A DNA stretch of 64,000 nt, taken from positions 5,022,001 through 5,086,000 of the forward strand of contig NZ_CP042171.1 in assembly GCF_005938645.2 (NCBI RefSeq), given 5' to 3'. Shown here in pieces: positions 41,034 through 49,436 of this stretch. Below the pieces are notes generated by a model. The model made no database searches, was not told the origin of the DNA, and worked only from the letters and a program-made list of their open reading frames with translations. This stretch comes from Pedobacter sp. KBS0701. GTDB lineage: Bacteria > Bacteroidota > Bacteroidia > Sphingobacteriales > Sphingobacteriaceae. Positions within the stretch are counted from its first letter, which is position 1, and each line of letters starts with the position of its first letter. The position numbers and the translations under genes were made by a program.

Positions 41034-41283
41034 ATATTATACTATTAAAGAACCGTGCCAATTAGCAGAAAAACACATTATAAGTTTACCAATTTTAATT
41101 ATTCGTTTTTAAAATAATTATTAACATCAACAGCTAAAAACAGCGTAAACAGCTGACTATAAAGCTTATTAACTGTGACTAAGATGTGTGGATAATCGAT
41201 AGATTTTTTGCAACATCGCGGTTCCTTTTCCCTTCTTTTACAAAAATACTATAAATTTATGGTATATACGTAATTAAGAAGTC

Positions 41284-41739
41284 ATGAAAGGATTAGTCAT
41301 TTTTGCCCTGTTTTTACTATGTTTTATTACAAATGGCTTCGCACAAAGCGATGAAGAAAGTGCGGTTAAAAAAACCATAAATAACCTTTTTAAGGGTATG
41401 AAAGATGGAGACAGCACTTTAACCAGAAGTGCCTTTGCACCAGAAGCAATAATGCAAACCATCACTAACAAAGAAGCAAAAGTAAGTATACGTTCGGAAT
41501 CCGTTAACAACTTTATCAAATTTACCGGCACTCCACACCAGGAAAAATACGATGAGCGTATTGTGTTTACCAAAATATTAATCGACGGTCCTTTGGCTTC
41601 TGTTTGGACAGACTATAAATTTTATCTGGGCGAAAAATTTAGCCAGTGTGGGGTTAATTCCTTTCAGCTGGTAAAAGGAGATAAGGGCTGGCAGATTGTT
41701 TATATTATTGATACGAGGAGAAAGGATAACTGCAACTAG
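41284..41739 (+). CDS. Secreted SnoaL/NTF2-like protein
   Basis: A 151-residue protein with a signal peptide (MKGLVIFALFLLCFITNGFA, cleavage near 20) and an NTF2-like cone fold. Seen are the N-terminal helix with KKTINNLFKGMKDGDSTLTR and the C-terminal sheet with SVWTDYKFYLGE and KGDKGWQIVYIIDTRR. NTF2-like domains bind small molecules or act as delta-isomerases or cyclases; here no catalytic residues can be assigned. It is divergent from the TPR gene and lies before a long repeat-filled gap. Confidence 0.75.
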   Translation: MKGLVIFALFLLCFITNGFAQSDEESAVKKTINNLFKGMKDGDSTLTRSAFAPEAIMQTITNKEAKVSIRSESVNNFIKFTGTPHQEKYDERIVFTKILIDGPLASVWTDYKFYLGEKFSQCGVNSFQLVKGDKGWQIVYIIDTRRKDNCN

Positions 41740-42085
41740 TGATTTTTATGGGTAAGTTATTATTATTGTTTTTGGAAAGCAAGGCCCGTAGCTTGATTAT
41801 TGTTAGTCGGGCTTTACATTATAGTCCCGATTTTCAATCGTGAGCTGCCATTCCAATCCCGTTTATAAACAACTGTTCATGCTACTATTTGAGGTTGCAC
41901 AGGCTAAAATGTACCACTCGCCGTTTATAAACCTGATAGAACGGAAAGCCCGCAGTGAGGAACGAGTGAGGACTTGGAGGGATAGCAGGGCTATCAGCTG
42001 CTATAGGCAGAACTGTTCATTTCCAAAATCTCTAAAACAAATTATTAGAGTGCCGTCGCCCTGATCTGTATCATAAATATATAAT

Positions 42086-42131
42086 TGTCATCCTGAGGGT
42101 TAATTAATTGTTTAAAATCAATATGAGTCAT
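42086..42131 (-). repeat. 47-bp dispersed repeat, copy B (inverted)
   Basis: Read on the minus strand it begins GACTCATATTGATTTTA and ends CCTCAGGATGACA, matching copies A (28368) and C (60906). Confidence 0.65.
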
Positions 42132-42166
42132 AGCTTTTTTACTCAGAATTTTAGACTACAAGAGAT

Positions 42167-42236
42167 CGTCATTCCCAACTCGATTGGGAATCGTAATGCA
42201 AGCGCTTTAAGATTCCCGCATGCGCGAGAATGACGA
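42167..42236. repeat. Intergenic palindromic repeat of the CGTCATTCCC type
   Basis: CGTCATTCCCAACTCG and its partner GCGAGAATGACGAC open and close the palindrome, with GGGAATCGTAATG and GATTCCCGC inside. It is a variant of the REP-like family with a different arm sequence. Confidence 0.65.
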
Positions 42237-42262
42237 CCACACTAGTGGATTCTATCAATGGT

Positions 42263-42312
42263 AGCCTGTCGAAGGACCTGTTTAAATACTCTCTAAAGCG
42301 TTTCGACAGGCT
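42263..42312. repeat. Perfect 11-bp inverted repeat
   Basis: AGCCTGTCGAA at 42263-42273 is the exact complement of TTCGACAGGCT at 42302-42312, with a 28-base loop. Confidence 0.65.
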
Positions 42313-42433
42313 CAAAGTGACAAGTTCGAAATGGAATCACAAATATGAATACCGCCTCATGACTATAGTGTTATTTAAAAGGCTAAAAATAATCGTTTTG
42401 GAATAGCATTAATCAAACTTCATTATTGCATAG

Positions 42434-42470
42434 AGAAAGAGCCGGCGATGTTTCCATGCCAGCTCTTTTC
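42434..42470 (-). terminator. Terminator of the M1 peptidase gene
   Basis: AAAGAGCCGGC at 42436-42446 pairs with GCCAGCTCTTT at 42458-42468 with one mismatch. On the minus strand the stem is followed by a short T-rich run. Confidence 0.7.
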
Positions 42471-42489
42471 TTCAAATGAGATTTTGCTA

Positions 42490-45000
42490 TTATTCTTTCC
42501 CTAAATCAGCTGCGCCTTTTTTAAATAATTCGGCCTGCTTGCCCAGCTTTGTTTTAGCCTCTCCGCTTACTGCGGCTGCTTGTTGTGTTTTGGCTTGAGC
42601 AGCTGCAGTATAAGCACCAGCCAATTGCTTGTTTAAATAGGGTTGTAACTTTAATCTTTCAATGGCGTTACTAATGTTCGTTATACCTTGCTCAGTAACT
42701 GCAGGGTTAGTGTTGGCTCTCAGATACTGAAAATACTGACCAACTACGCCAAAAACTTTATTCCTATCACCGGTAAGCATAATGTTATCGTAAAATGCCT
42801 GATAATCATCCTTTGGTTCGTTGATGTACAAGGATGCGATTGAAGGCGCAATATGCGCTCTTGTATCTTCATCTAACGATGCGATGGCTGAAATAGTTTC
42901 CTGCGGTGCCAGTTTGGCCAGGCCATCAACACCAGCAGCAATTACCTTGTACGATCTATCTTTTAAACTTTCTAACACTAAAGTTTTATAAGCCTGATCG
43001 CCGGTTGCGGCTAGTTTCACAATTGCAGCTGATCTTGCTTCGGTATTTTTATCTGTTTTGGCAATCTGAAGTAAAACCGGCAAAGCTGCTGCTTTAATCT
43101 GAGCATCTTCTAAATTAATGCCATCTATACTTAATGCACGTAAATCTGCCGATTTATCATTTAAACCTTCTAACAACACCAGTTGACCGCTGTTGGCCTT
43201 GCTCTGCATAATAAATTGTAAGGCTTCAATTCTATTGGCATAACTTGGGGCATTTTTGTATTGGAAATAATAGTTTTCTGCGGTTTTATTGTCATGGGTT
43301 TCGCCAACTAAAATCTTATCTACATCAAAATCGATTAAATCTGGTTTTGCACTCACGTCAAAACTAAAATTCTGCTCACGACTATTAATCAGAATTTCTT
43401 TCCTGATTTTTTTACCACCTACATAAATATCAATTTTTATAGGCAACGTAAAGGTCTGCACACTCGAATCCTGTGTTTGTTTAACTTTAATTGTTGCCTT
43501 GCCGTTTTCATAACCATAATCTATACTTAAAACCGGGTGACCACCATTGTAATACCATTGATTAAAATAAGGACTCCAATCTTTTCCGGTAACATCTTCC
43601 ATTGCCAAACGTAATTGGTGTGTTTCGCCGTTTTTAAAGGCATTGGTAGTAAGGTAAAGGTTAAGCGATTTGTAGAAAGCAGCATCACCCATCTGGTTTT
43701 TTAAGGCATACAAAATAATAGATCCTTTGGCATAGCTGATATTATCAAACATATCTTCCTTATCATTATAATAGAAGCGGGCCAAAACCGGACTTTCACC
43801 TTTTTTAGTCGAACCAAGGTAAGATTGCAGTTTTTCGTAACGCGATTTATCTTCAGCATCCTGACCTGCATCATGCCCATGCCAGATTACCTCGCCAAAG
43901 GTGGCAAAAGATTCGTTCATGGTTAAGTTAGACCACGATTCGGCCGTTACGTAATCGCCAAACCACTGGTGAAAAAGCTCGTGTGCAATGGTTCCTTCTT
44001 CATTTTCATCCAATAACTCTCTATCGGTTTTTTGTACCTGTTCGCCGTGCAACGTAGCGGTCGTATTTTCCATTGCACCCGAAACATAATCTCTGGCCAC
44101 CACCTGTGCGTATTTGTTCCATGGATAATCCACACCTAACAAATTGCTGTAAAACCGGATCATATCAGGTGTTTTACCAAAAATCTGTTTGGCGTAAGGC
44201 GCGTATTTAGGCTCCAGGTAATAACTCACTTCCTTGCCTTTATAAATATCTTTTGTGATTTTGAATTCACCCACAGCCATCATAAACAAATACGGAGAGT
44301 GGGGCAAATCCATTTTCCATGTATCAGTTCGGGTTCCATCTGCATTGGCTTTCTGGCTCAACAATTTTCCGTTAGAAAGTGTTGTATATTTCGATTTTAC
44401 GGTTATTGAAATCTCTTCGGTAGTTTTCTGATCAGGCTTATCGATAGTGGGAAACCATGCGGAAGATGATTCTGTTTCACCCTGTGTCCAGATCTGTGTT
44501 GGCTTATTTTTATCGGTGCCATCCGGGTTGATAAAATATAAACCTTTAGCGTCGGTTATGGCCGCACTCCCCTTTACCTTCAGTTCATCAGGTTTAGCAG
44601 TATAAGCAATATAGACCGTATACTTCTCAGCATTAGTGTACTTTTTATTTAGGGTGATGTATAGCTTATTGTCTTTATAAACATATTTAAGCGGGGTATT
44701 TCCTTTTGCACCAACCAATGCAATGGTTTTAATATCCATTCCCTGCGCATCAAGGGTTAAAGAGTCTGTAGCATAAAAATGAGGCTTTAAAGTAACCCAT
44801 TCTTTACCATATAGGTATCGCTTTGCATAATCAAAAGATACATCGAGTTTGGTATGTACCAGATCGTTAACTTTGGTTGCAGTTACACGGTAAATATTTA
44901 AGTTACTCGATTTTTCTGCAGGCTGTTCCTGTGCAAAAAGTGGATTAGCTGTAAAAGCTGAAACCAACATTATGCCACAGGCAATAATTTTTTTATTCAT
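42490..45000 (-). CDS. M1 family aminopeptidase
   Basis: An 836-residue gluzincin with a signal peptide (about 1-23, ending LFAQ). The exopeptidase motif GAMEN is in SGAMENTTATLHG (about 315). The zinc motif is HELFHQWFGDY near 340-350, with the downstream Glu ligand in TMNESFATFGE. C-terminal helical HEAT-like repeats (about 600-800) close the active site. The enzyme removes N-terminal amino acids from peptides in the periplasm. It is divergent from the ALDH7-type gene, with 123 bases between the two starts. Confidence 0.92.
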   Translation of the reverse strand: MNKKIIACGIMLVSAFTANPLFAQEQPAEKSSNLNIYRVTATKVNDLVHTKLDVSFDYAKRYLYGKEWVTLKPHFYATDSLTLDAQGMDIKTIALVGAKGNTPLKYVYKDNKLYITLNKKYTNAEKYTVYIAYTAKPDELKVKGSAAITDAKGLYFINPDGTDKNKPTQIWTQGETESSSAWFPTIDKPDQKTTEEISITVKSKYTTLSNGKLLSQKANADGTRTDTWKMDLPHSPYLFMMAVGEFKITKDIYKGKEVSYYLEPKYAPYAKQIFGKTPDMIRFYSNLLGVDYPWNKYAQVVARDYVSGAMENTTATLHGEQVQKTDRELLDENEEGTIAHELFHQWFGDYVTAESWSNLTMNESFATFGEVIWHGHDAGQDAEDKSRYEKLQSYLGSTKKGESPVLARFYYNDKEDMFDNISYAKGSIILYALKNQMGDAAFYKSLNLYLTTNAFKNGETHQLRLAMEDVTGKDWSPYFNQWYYNGGHPVLSIDYGYENGKATIKVKQTQDSSVQTFTLPIKIDIYVGGKKIRKEILINSREQNFSFDVSAKPDLIDFDVDKILVGETHDNKTAENYYFQYKNAPSYANRIEALQFIMQSKANSGQLVLLEGLNDKSADLRALSIDGINLEDAQIKAAALPVLLQIAKTDKNTEARSAAIVKLAATGDQAYKTLVLESLKDRSYKVIAAGVDGLAKLAPQETISAIASLDEDTRAHIAPSIASLYINEPKDDYQAFYDNIMLTGDRNKVFGVVGQYFQYLRANTNPAVTEQGITNISNAIERLKLQPYLNKQLAGAYTAAAQAKTQQAAAVSGEAKTKLGKQAELFKKGAADLGKE

Positions 45001-45123
45001 TTTTTAAGATTTTATAAGTCAGTTAACTTTAAAGCAAGATATTAAAGATTGTGATAAAGTAAAGACCCAAATGTAGCCTCCTTTCTGTTAATTTTTTGTT
45101 TTTTTGTGTAAATCGTTAGATAT

Positions 45124-46665
45124 ATGACTACAGATATTCAATCCATTTTAAATAAATTGGGCGTTAAAGCGAGCAACGCAGCCTACAGTACAGGCAGCCA
45201 CTGGGGAGGCGAATCGAATACCGATACACTAGAAAGTTTTTCTCCTGTTGATGGTAAACTGATTGCTTCGGCAAAAGTTGCAGGCAAAGCAGACTATGAT
45301 GCGGTTGTTGTAAAGGCACAAGCAGCTTTTGCAGATTGGCGTACGGTTCCTGCTCCAAAAAGAGGCGAAATTATTCGCCAATTTGGCGATGCTCTACGTG
45401 TGCATAAAGACGCCTTGGGTACTTTGGTTTCTTACGAAATGGGAAAAAGTTTACAGGAAGGATTTGGTGAGGTGCAGGAAATGATTGATATCTGCGATTT
45501 TGCAGTAGGTTTATCGAGGCAGCTTTATGGTTTAACCATGCACAGTGAACGCCCGAACCACCGGATGTACGAACAATGGCATCCATTGGGAATTGTTGGA
45601 ATTATTTCTGCCTTTAATTTTCCGGTAGCGGTTTGGAGCTGGAATGCGGCTTTGGCTTTGGTTTGTGGGAATGTTTGCATCTGGAAACCATCAGAAAAAA
45701 CACCTTTAACTGCCATTGCCTGTCAGCATATTATTGCAAAGGTTTTTAAAGATAATAATATCGCCGAAGGCGTTTGTAATCTCGTTTTAGGCGACAGGGA
45801 AGTTGGCGAACTCATGACAAATGACGGTCGCATCCCTTTAATTTCTGCCACCGGATCGACAAGCATGGGCAAGGCAGTTGGAGCTGCCGTTGGGGCACGG
45901 TTAGGAAAAAGCTTGTTAGAGCTTGGCGGTAATAATGCCATTATTATTTCAGAACATGCTGATTTAGACATGAGTTTAATTGGTGCTGTATTTGGTGCGG
46001 TTGGTACCGCAGGCCAGCGTTGCACTTCTACAAGAAGATTAATTATACACGAAAGTGTATATGATGCTTTTACTGCGAAACTGGTTAAAGCTTACGGACA
46101 ATTGCGTATTGGCGATCCTTTAGATCAAAATAACCATGTAGGTCCACTAATTGATACCGATGCAGTTGCAGCCTACTTAGATTCTATAGCTAAATGTAAG
46201 GCCGAAGGCGGTACGTTTTTAGTAGAGGGTGGCGTTTTATCTGGCGATGACTACACGAGTGGATGTTACGTAAAGCCCTGCATTGCAGAGGTTCAGAATG
46301 ATTTCAAGATTGTTCAACACGAAACATTTGCGCCAATTTTATACCTGATTAAGTACAAAACATTAGAGGAGGCCATTGCTTTGCAAAACGCTGTTCCTCA
46401 AGGATTATCATCAGCCATTATGACCTTGAATTTAAGAGAGGCAGAGCAGTTCTTATCGGCCAAAGGATCTGACTGTGGTATCGCAAATGTAAATATTGGT
46501 ACTTCAGGCGCAGAAATTGGCGGTGCTTTTGGTGGCGAGAAAGAAACAGGTGGTGGAAGGGAAAGCGGTTCTGATGCCTGGAGAGCTTATATGCGCCGGC
46601 AAACCAATACCATTAATTATTCGAATACACTGCCTTTAGCACAGGGGATAAAATTTGATTTGTAA
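45124..46665 (+). CDS. ALDH7-type aldehyde dehydrogenase (alpha-aminoadipic semialdehyde/P6C dehydrogenase)
   Basis: A 513-residue NAD(P)-dependent dehydrogenase of the antiquitin (ALDH7) branch, which oxidises alpha-aminoadipic semialdehyde in lysine breakdown. The N-terminus (LGVKASNAAYSTGSHWGG) is typical for this branch. The catalytic Glu is in LLELGGNNAIII, the catalytic Cys in GTAGQRCTSTRRL, and the cofactor loop in SATGSTSMGKAV. Lysine-degradation partners are not adjacent. A single monocistronic unit is likely, since the next gene is on the other strand behind a bidirectional hairpin. Confidence 0.9.
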   Translation: MTTDIQSILNKLGVKASNAAYSTGSHWGGESNTDTLESFSPVDGKLIASAKVAGKADYDAVVVKAQAAFADWRTVPAPKRGEIIRQFGDALRVHKDALGTLVSYEMGKSLQEGFGEVQEMIDICDFAVGLSRQLYGLTMHSERPNHRMYEQWHPLGIVGIISAFNFPVAVWSWNAALALVCGNVCIWKPSEKTPLTAIACQHIIAKVFKDNNIAEGVCNLVLGDREVGELMTNDGRIPLISATGSTSMGKAVGAAVGARLGKSLLELGGNNAIIISEHADLDMSLIGAVFGAVGTAGQRCTSTRRLIIHESVYDAFTAKLVKAYGQLRIGDPLDQNNHVGPLIDTDAVAAYLDSIAKCKAEGGTFLVEGGVLSGDDYTSGCYVKPCIAEVQNDFKIVQHETFAPILYLIKYKTLEEAIALQNAVPQGLSSAIMTLNLREAEQFLSAKGSDCGIANVNIGTSGAEIGGAFGGEKETGGGRESGSDAWRAYMRRQTNTINYSNTLPLAQGIKFDL

Positions 46666-46670
46666 AAAAA

Positions 46671-46705
46671 ATTCGTCATTGCGAGGAGGAACGACGGAGC
46701 AATCT
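46671..46705. repeat. Single arm of the REP-like family
   Basis: Begins ATTCGTCATTGCGAGGAGGA and continues ACGACGGAGCAATCTAT, matching one arm of copy 4 but lacking a partner arm. Confidence 0.5.
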
Positions 46706-46744
46706 ATATTTGTTATAACCAGGAGTGTCCGAAACCTTCGCTGA

Positions 46745-46779
46745 CAAAAAAGGCGCTGAAATTAAATTCAGCGCCTTTG
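46745..46779. terminator. Bidirectional terminator between the ALDH7 and DUF2807 genes
   Basis: AAAGGCGCTGAA at 46749-46760 pairs perfectly with TTCAGCGCCTTT at 46767-46778. The T run is strong on the minus strand, so it mainly serves the DUF2807 gene. Confidence 0.82.
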
Positions 46780-46799
46780 TGGTAAAATATATGATGGAG

Positions 46800-47438
46800 T
46801 TAGAATAGTTTTTCTAATAAAGAAACCTGTATGTCATCATAACGGGATTTGCTGTTTGCCAAAAGCGATTTTCCTGTTAATCTGATACTACTTTCCAGCG
46901 CATTAAAACCAGCCATGTTTATTTTGGATGCTACCCCCATTACAGCCTGGTGTAAATCGGTAGTTCCTTCTAATTTTAAGGATGCACCATCTTTAATATT
47001 GGTTGATAAATTAACGGTGTTGGCTTTAATATCTGCCGATGCCTCATCATTTAAAACAATGTTTAGGTTTAACAGGTTGAAATTTCCGGCAGTACTTACA
47101 CTTGCAGTATTTGAAGCTTCTATAGCAGTTAAGTTATTTACACGCACAACTACGGTTAAGGCATTTTTATCAAAAGAGCTAATTCTAAGTTCTGCTCCCT
47201 GCTGTTGTACCAGGGCATTTTTGGTATAATATTGATCATAAACCTCAACACTTTCTTTTGCATCCTGAACAAGGATCAGTTTCACGTTTCCCGAAACTAA
47301 AATTTTGCTGATGTTTCTAACATTTGTTAATGCAGTGTAGCTGGAATTATTTTCTGTTGCGTTTGCTACAATTGTTGCGCTGCTTAAAGTAACCATTACT
47401 AATGCTGCTGCGAATAAATTTTTAATAGAAGTTTTCAT
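46800..47438 (-). CDS. Secreted DUF2807 (GIN-type) beta-solenoid protein
   Basis: A 212-residue protein with a signal peptide (about 1-27, ending VANA). The repeated short beta-strand pattern with runs such as VNNLTAIEASNTASVSTAGN and LNIVLNDEASADIKAN fits the DUF2807 head of Bacteroidota proteins, predicted to form a right-handed beta-helix of unknown role. The family is linked to envelope structure. Its gene is separated from the pseudogene at 47681 by 242 bases. Confidence 0.82.
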   Translation of the reverse strand: MKTSIKNLFAAALVMVTLSSATIVANATENNSSYTALTNVRNISKILVSGNVKLILVQDAKESVEVYDQYYTKNALVQQQGAELRISSFDKNALTVVVRVNNLTAIEASNTASVSTAGNFNLLNLNIVLNDEASADIKANTVNLSTNIKDGASLKLEGTTDLHQAVMGVASKINMAGFNALESSIRLTGKSLLANSKSRYDDIQVSLLEKLF

Positions 47439-47680
47439 GACCTTAATATTTTATGTTTATAAATCTTTATTTTAAATCCCTAATTATTAGGTGGTTTTGT
47501 AATTAAGACTGCTTTCTGGCGAAAACGTTTCAGCCAGTTATGAGCTATTATACCATGCACTTGTATTTATAGACGAACGCCGAATTAACCTATACGAAAT
47601 CCAGCATATTTTTTGAAACATCGACAAACAAAAAAGACCGGATTAATTAAAAACCGGCCATTTGTTAGAAAGTGATTAGC
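47439..47680. other. Gap between DUF2807 gene and pseudogene
   Basis: This 242-base gap is AT-rich. It contains the DUF2807 promoter region and the terminator at 47636. No further gene is seen. Confidence 0.5.
47636..47663 (-). terminator. Terminator-like hairpin after the pseudogene
   Basis: On the minus strand GGCCGG pairs with CCGGTC (one wobble) around a 12-base loop, followed by a T run. It lies 18 bases after the pseudogene stop, as expected for a formerly expressed gene. Confidence 0.6.
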
Positions 47681-47935
47681 TTAAGGCTTTTTAATGAGCA
47701 GATTACTCTTTGTCTCACTCCAAAAATAATCCTTACTATTATCTTCGTAACAAGTGCTTTGTAAAGAGGTAACTATCACGGTGTATTGGTATCCGTTAAT
47801 ATTCTTGGAAACAGTCATCAGCTTTGACGGATAGAGATACACCTGCTTTTAGCCCATTGTCTTTAACTCTCCTTTTTGGCAGGCTTTTACCGCCTGATTA
47901 TATAAGTCATTTTCACGCTAAGCCTTTAATTCCAT
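47681..47935 (-). pseudogene. Small gene inactivated by two in-frame stop codons
   Basis: An 85-codon frame from ATG at 47935 to TAA at 47681 has internal TAG (codon 6) and TAA (codon 28). The remaining residues look coding: RENDLYNQAVKACQKGELKT, then KQVYLYPSKLMTVSKNINGY, then VTSLQSTCYEDNSKDYFWSE, and the end TKSNLLIKKP. The paralogue is unknown to me. The region between the stops keeps the frame, with no frameshift, and a terminator follows, so I infer recent decay. Stop recoding is unlikely, because neither context is special. Confidence 0.7.
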
Positions 47936-47970
47936 TTTTATAATTATAACTATTTTAGCTGATCAATAGT

Positions 47971-48546
47971 ATGGAAATGGGTAGTACACTTTATAAACAC
48001 ATTAATAAATTTATAGATCTGAGCAACGATGAACAGGAAATTCTTGCACCGTTTCTCAAATCTTTTTCCGTTAAAAAGAAAGCTTTTTTATTAGCGGAAG
48101 GGCAAACCTGCAGGGCAAATTATTTTGTGGTAAAAGGCTGCTTAAGGCTTTATTTCATTGATATAAAGGGCGCTGAACAGACCACTCAATTTGCCATAGA
48201 AAACTGGTGGATTACCGATTTGACGAGCTTTCTTTTTCAGGAGCAATCTGAATTTTATATCCAGGCGGCAGAAACAACTGAAGTGATTGCTATCGAAAAT
48301 CATCATTATGATGAAATGTTTCATAAACTGCCTAAACTGGAACGGTATTTTAGATTGATCCTTCAAAAAAACCACCAGGCATCGCAAAGAAGGATAAAAT
48401 TTCTCTATAGCCAGACAGCTGAAGAAAGATATCGCCATTTTAATCGTTTATTTCCCGAATTTGTACAACGTGTGCCACAATACATGCTGGCTTCTTACCT
48501 TGGCTTTACTCCAGAATTTTTAAGTAAAATCAGGGCGAAGAAATAA
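47971..48546 (+). CDS. Crp/Fnr-family transcriptional regulator
   Basis: A 191-residue regulator with an N-terminal cyclic-nucleotide-binding-like fold (about 15-125, with the RLYFIDIKGAEQTTQF and WWITDLTSFLFQEQSEFYI parts) and a short C-terminal helix-turn-helix (VPQYMLASYLGFTPEFLSKIRAKK). There are no FNR cysteines and the cAMP-binding residues are not kept, so the signal is unknown. The ATG at 47971 or at 47977 (Met3) could start it. Bacteroidota often pair this type with a neighbouring AhpD-like protein, as here. Confidence 0.88.
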   Translation: MEMGSTLYKHINKFIDLSNDEQEILAPFLKSFSVKKKAFLLAEGQTCRANYFVVKGCLRLYFIDIKGAEQTTQFAIENWWITDLTSFLFQEQSEFYIQAAETTEVIAIENHHYDEMFHKLPKLERYFRLILQKNHQASQRRIKFLYSQTAEERYRHFNRLFPEFVQRVPQYMLASYLGFTPEFLSKIRAKK

Positions 48547-48890
48547 TCGTTTGTTAACCGCAAAGGAATTAGCAGAGAAGAAACGCGGGGCACACAGCGT
48601 TGGGCTTATTGATTTTCGTCCTTTCGACTGGAGCGAAGCGGAATGGAGAAATCTGTAAGCTCTGTTGTTAAATGAATTATCCATCGATTTCTCCACTGCG
48701 GTCAAAATGACGAATCGCATACATTTTATCGAGTAACATTAAATGTCAAAATAACAGGACTTTTAACCCTACTTAGCACACTTTGCGAAAGTCTTTGTGC
48801 CTTGCATTAGAAAATTCATTTCTTAAACTACATTAAGTTTTTTCAAGACCGGGATTCGGAACTTTACATCGTAATCAAAAAACAAATAAA
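48547..48890. other. Intergenic region with REP-like palindrome
   Basis: It holds copy 7 of the REP-like family (48617-48712) and, to its left, a stutter-type stretch (48556-48600, ACCGCAAAGGAATTAGCAG and similar words). A poly-T hairpin is not seen. The promoter of the downstream gene is presumably near 48850. Confidence 0.5.
48617..48712. repeat. Intergenic palindromic repeat (REP-like), copy 7
   Basis: CGTCCTTTCGACTGGAGCG and GTCAAAATGACGAATCG mark the ends, with GAATGGAGAAATCTG and GATTTCTCCACTGCG inside as in copies 1-3. Confidence 0.7.
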
Positions 48891-49325
48891 ATGGAAAGTA
48901 GAATTGATATTCCAAAAGTAGAACCTGCAGCTTATCAGGCCATGTATGGTTTAGAAAAATATTTATCAACCAGCAAATTAGATCCAATTCTTTTAGAATT
49001 GATCAAAATGCGCGCATCGCAAATTAACGGCTGTGCATTTTGCTTAAACATGCACGCAACTGATGCCCGTAAAATAGGCGAAACCCAGCAACGTTTGTAT
49101 TTATTAAATGCCTGGAGAGAAACAACCTTGTTTACGGCAAAAGAAGAAGCTGTTTTGGCTTTAACAGAAGAAGTAACCTTAATTAGCCACCATGTTTCTG
49201 ATGCAACTTATCAAAAAGCAGCAAGTTTTTTTAACGAGCAGGAATTAGCACAGCTAATTATGGCTATAGTTACCATTAATGCCTGGAACAGACTGGCCAT
49301 TACCGCCAAAGTGATGGTTGGATAA
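48891..49325 (+). CDS. AhpD-like carboxymuconolactone decarboxylase family protein
   Basis: A 144-residue helical protein with the CxxC motif in NGCAFCLNMH and the following His, as in alkylhydroperoxidase AhpD-like proteins. It may reduce peroxides with a thiol partner or act as a scaffold disulfide protein. It follows the Crp/Fnr regulator on the same strand at a distance of 344 bases and is likely its target, which is inference. The sequence is not a copy of the AhpD-like protein at 21420. Confidence 0.85.
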   Translation: MESRIDIPKVEPAAYQAMYGLEKYLSTSKLDPILLELIKMRASQINGCAFCLNMHATDARKIGETQQRLYLLNAWRETTLFTAKEEAVLALTEEVTLISHHVSDATYQKAASFFNEQELAQLIMAIVTINAWNRLAITAKVMVG

Positions 49326-49345
49326 TCAGATTCCTCTTTCAGTTT

Positions 49346-49410
49346 ATCACAAAGACACGATAGCACCTGGTTAATGTTTAAAATCACCTGGTAATTTGTG
49401 TCTTTGTGGT
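49346..49410. terminator. Inverted repeat between convergent genes
   Basis: CACAAAGACAC at 49348-49358 and GTGTCTTTGTG at 49398-49408 are perfect complements. Inside lies a direct pair CACCTGGTTAAT and CACCTGGTAATT. Placed between the stops of the AhpD-like gene and the RlmI-like gene, it could end both transcripts. Confidence 0.5.
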
Positions 49411-49436
49411 TTAATGTTGTCCGGTAAAAGAATAAA

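Larger units (their letters stand above)
41740..42489. other. Repeat-rich intergenic region
   Basis: This 750-base region has no credible gene. It holds a stutter-type stretch with hairpin ATAGCAG/CTGCTAT (41982-42004), one inverted copy of the 47-bp repeat (42086-42131), a REP-like palindrome (42167-42236), a perfect 11-bp inverted repeat AGCCTGTCGAA/TTCGACAGGCT (42263-42312), and the terminator of the M1 peptidase gene. Confidence 0.6.

Noticed and set aside
41840..42064. Plus-strand reading frame of 74 codons in the repeat-rich gap
   Set aside because: It runs through a hairpin and dispersed repeat words and has a biased, non-protein-like composition.
47681..47935. Stop-codon recoding in the 85-codon frame
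   Set aside because: The stops are TAG and TAA with no selenocysteine or pyrrolysine context, and two different stops make recoding unlikely.
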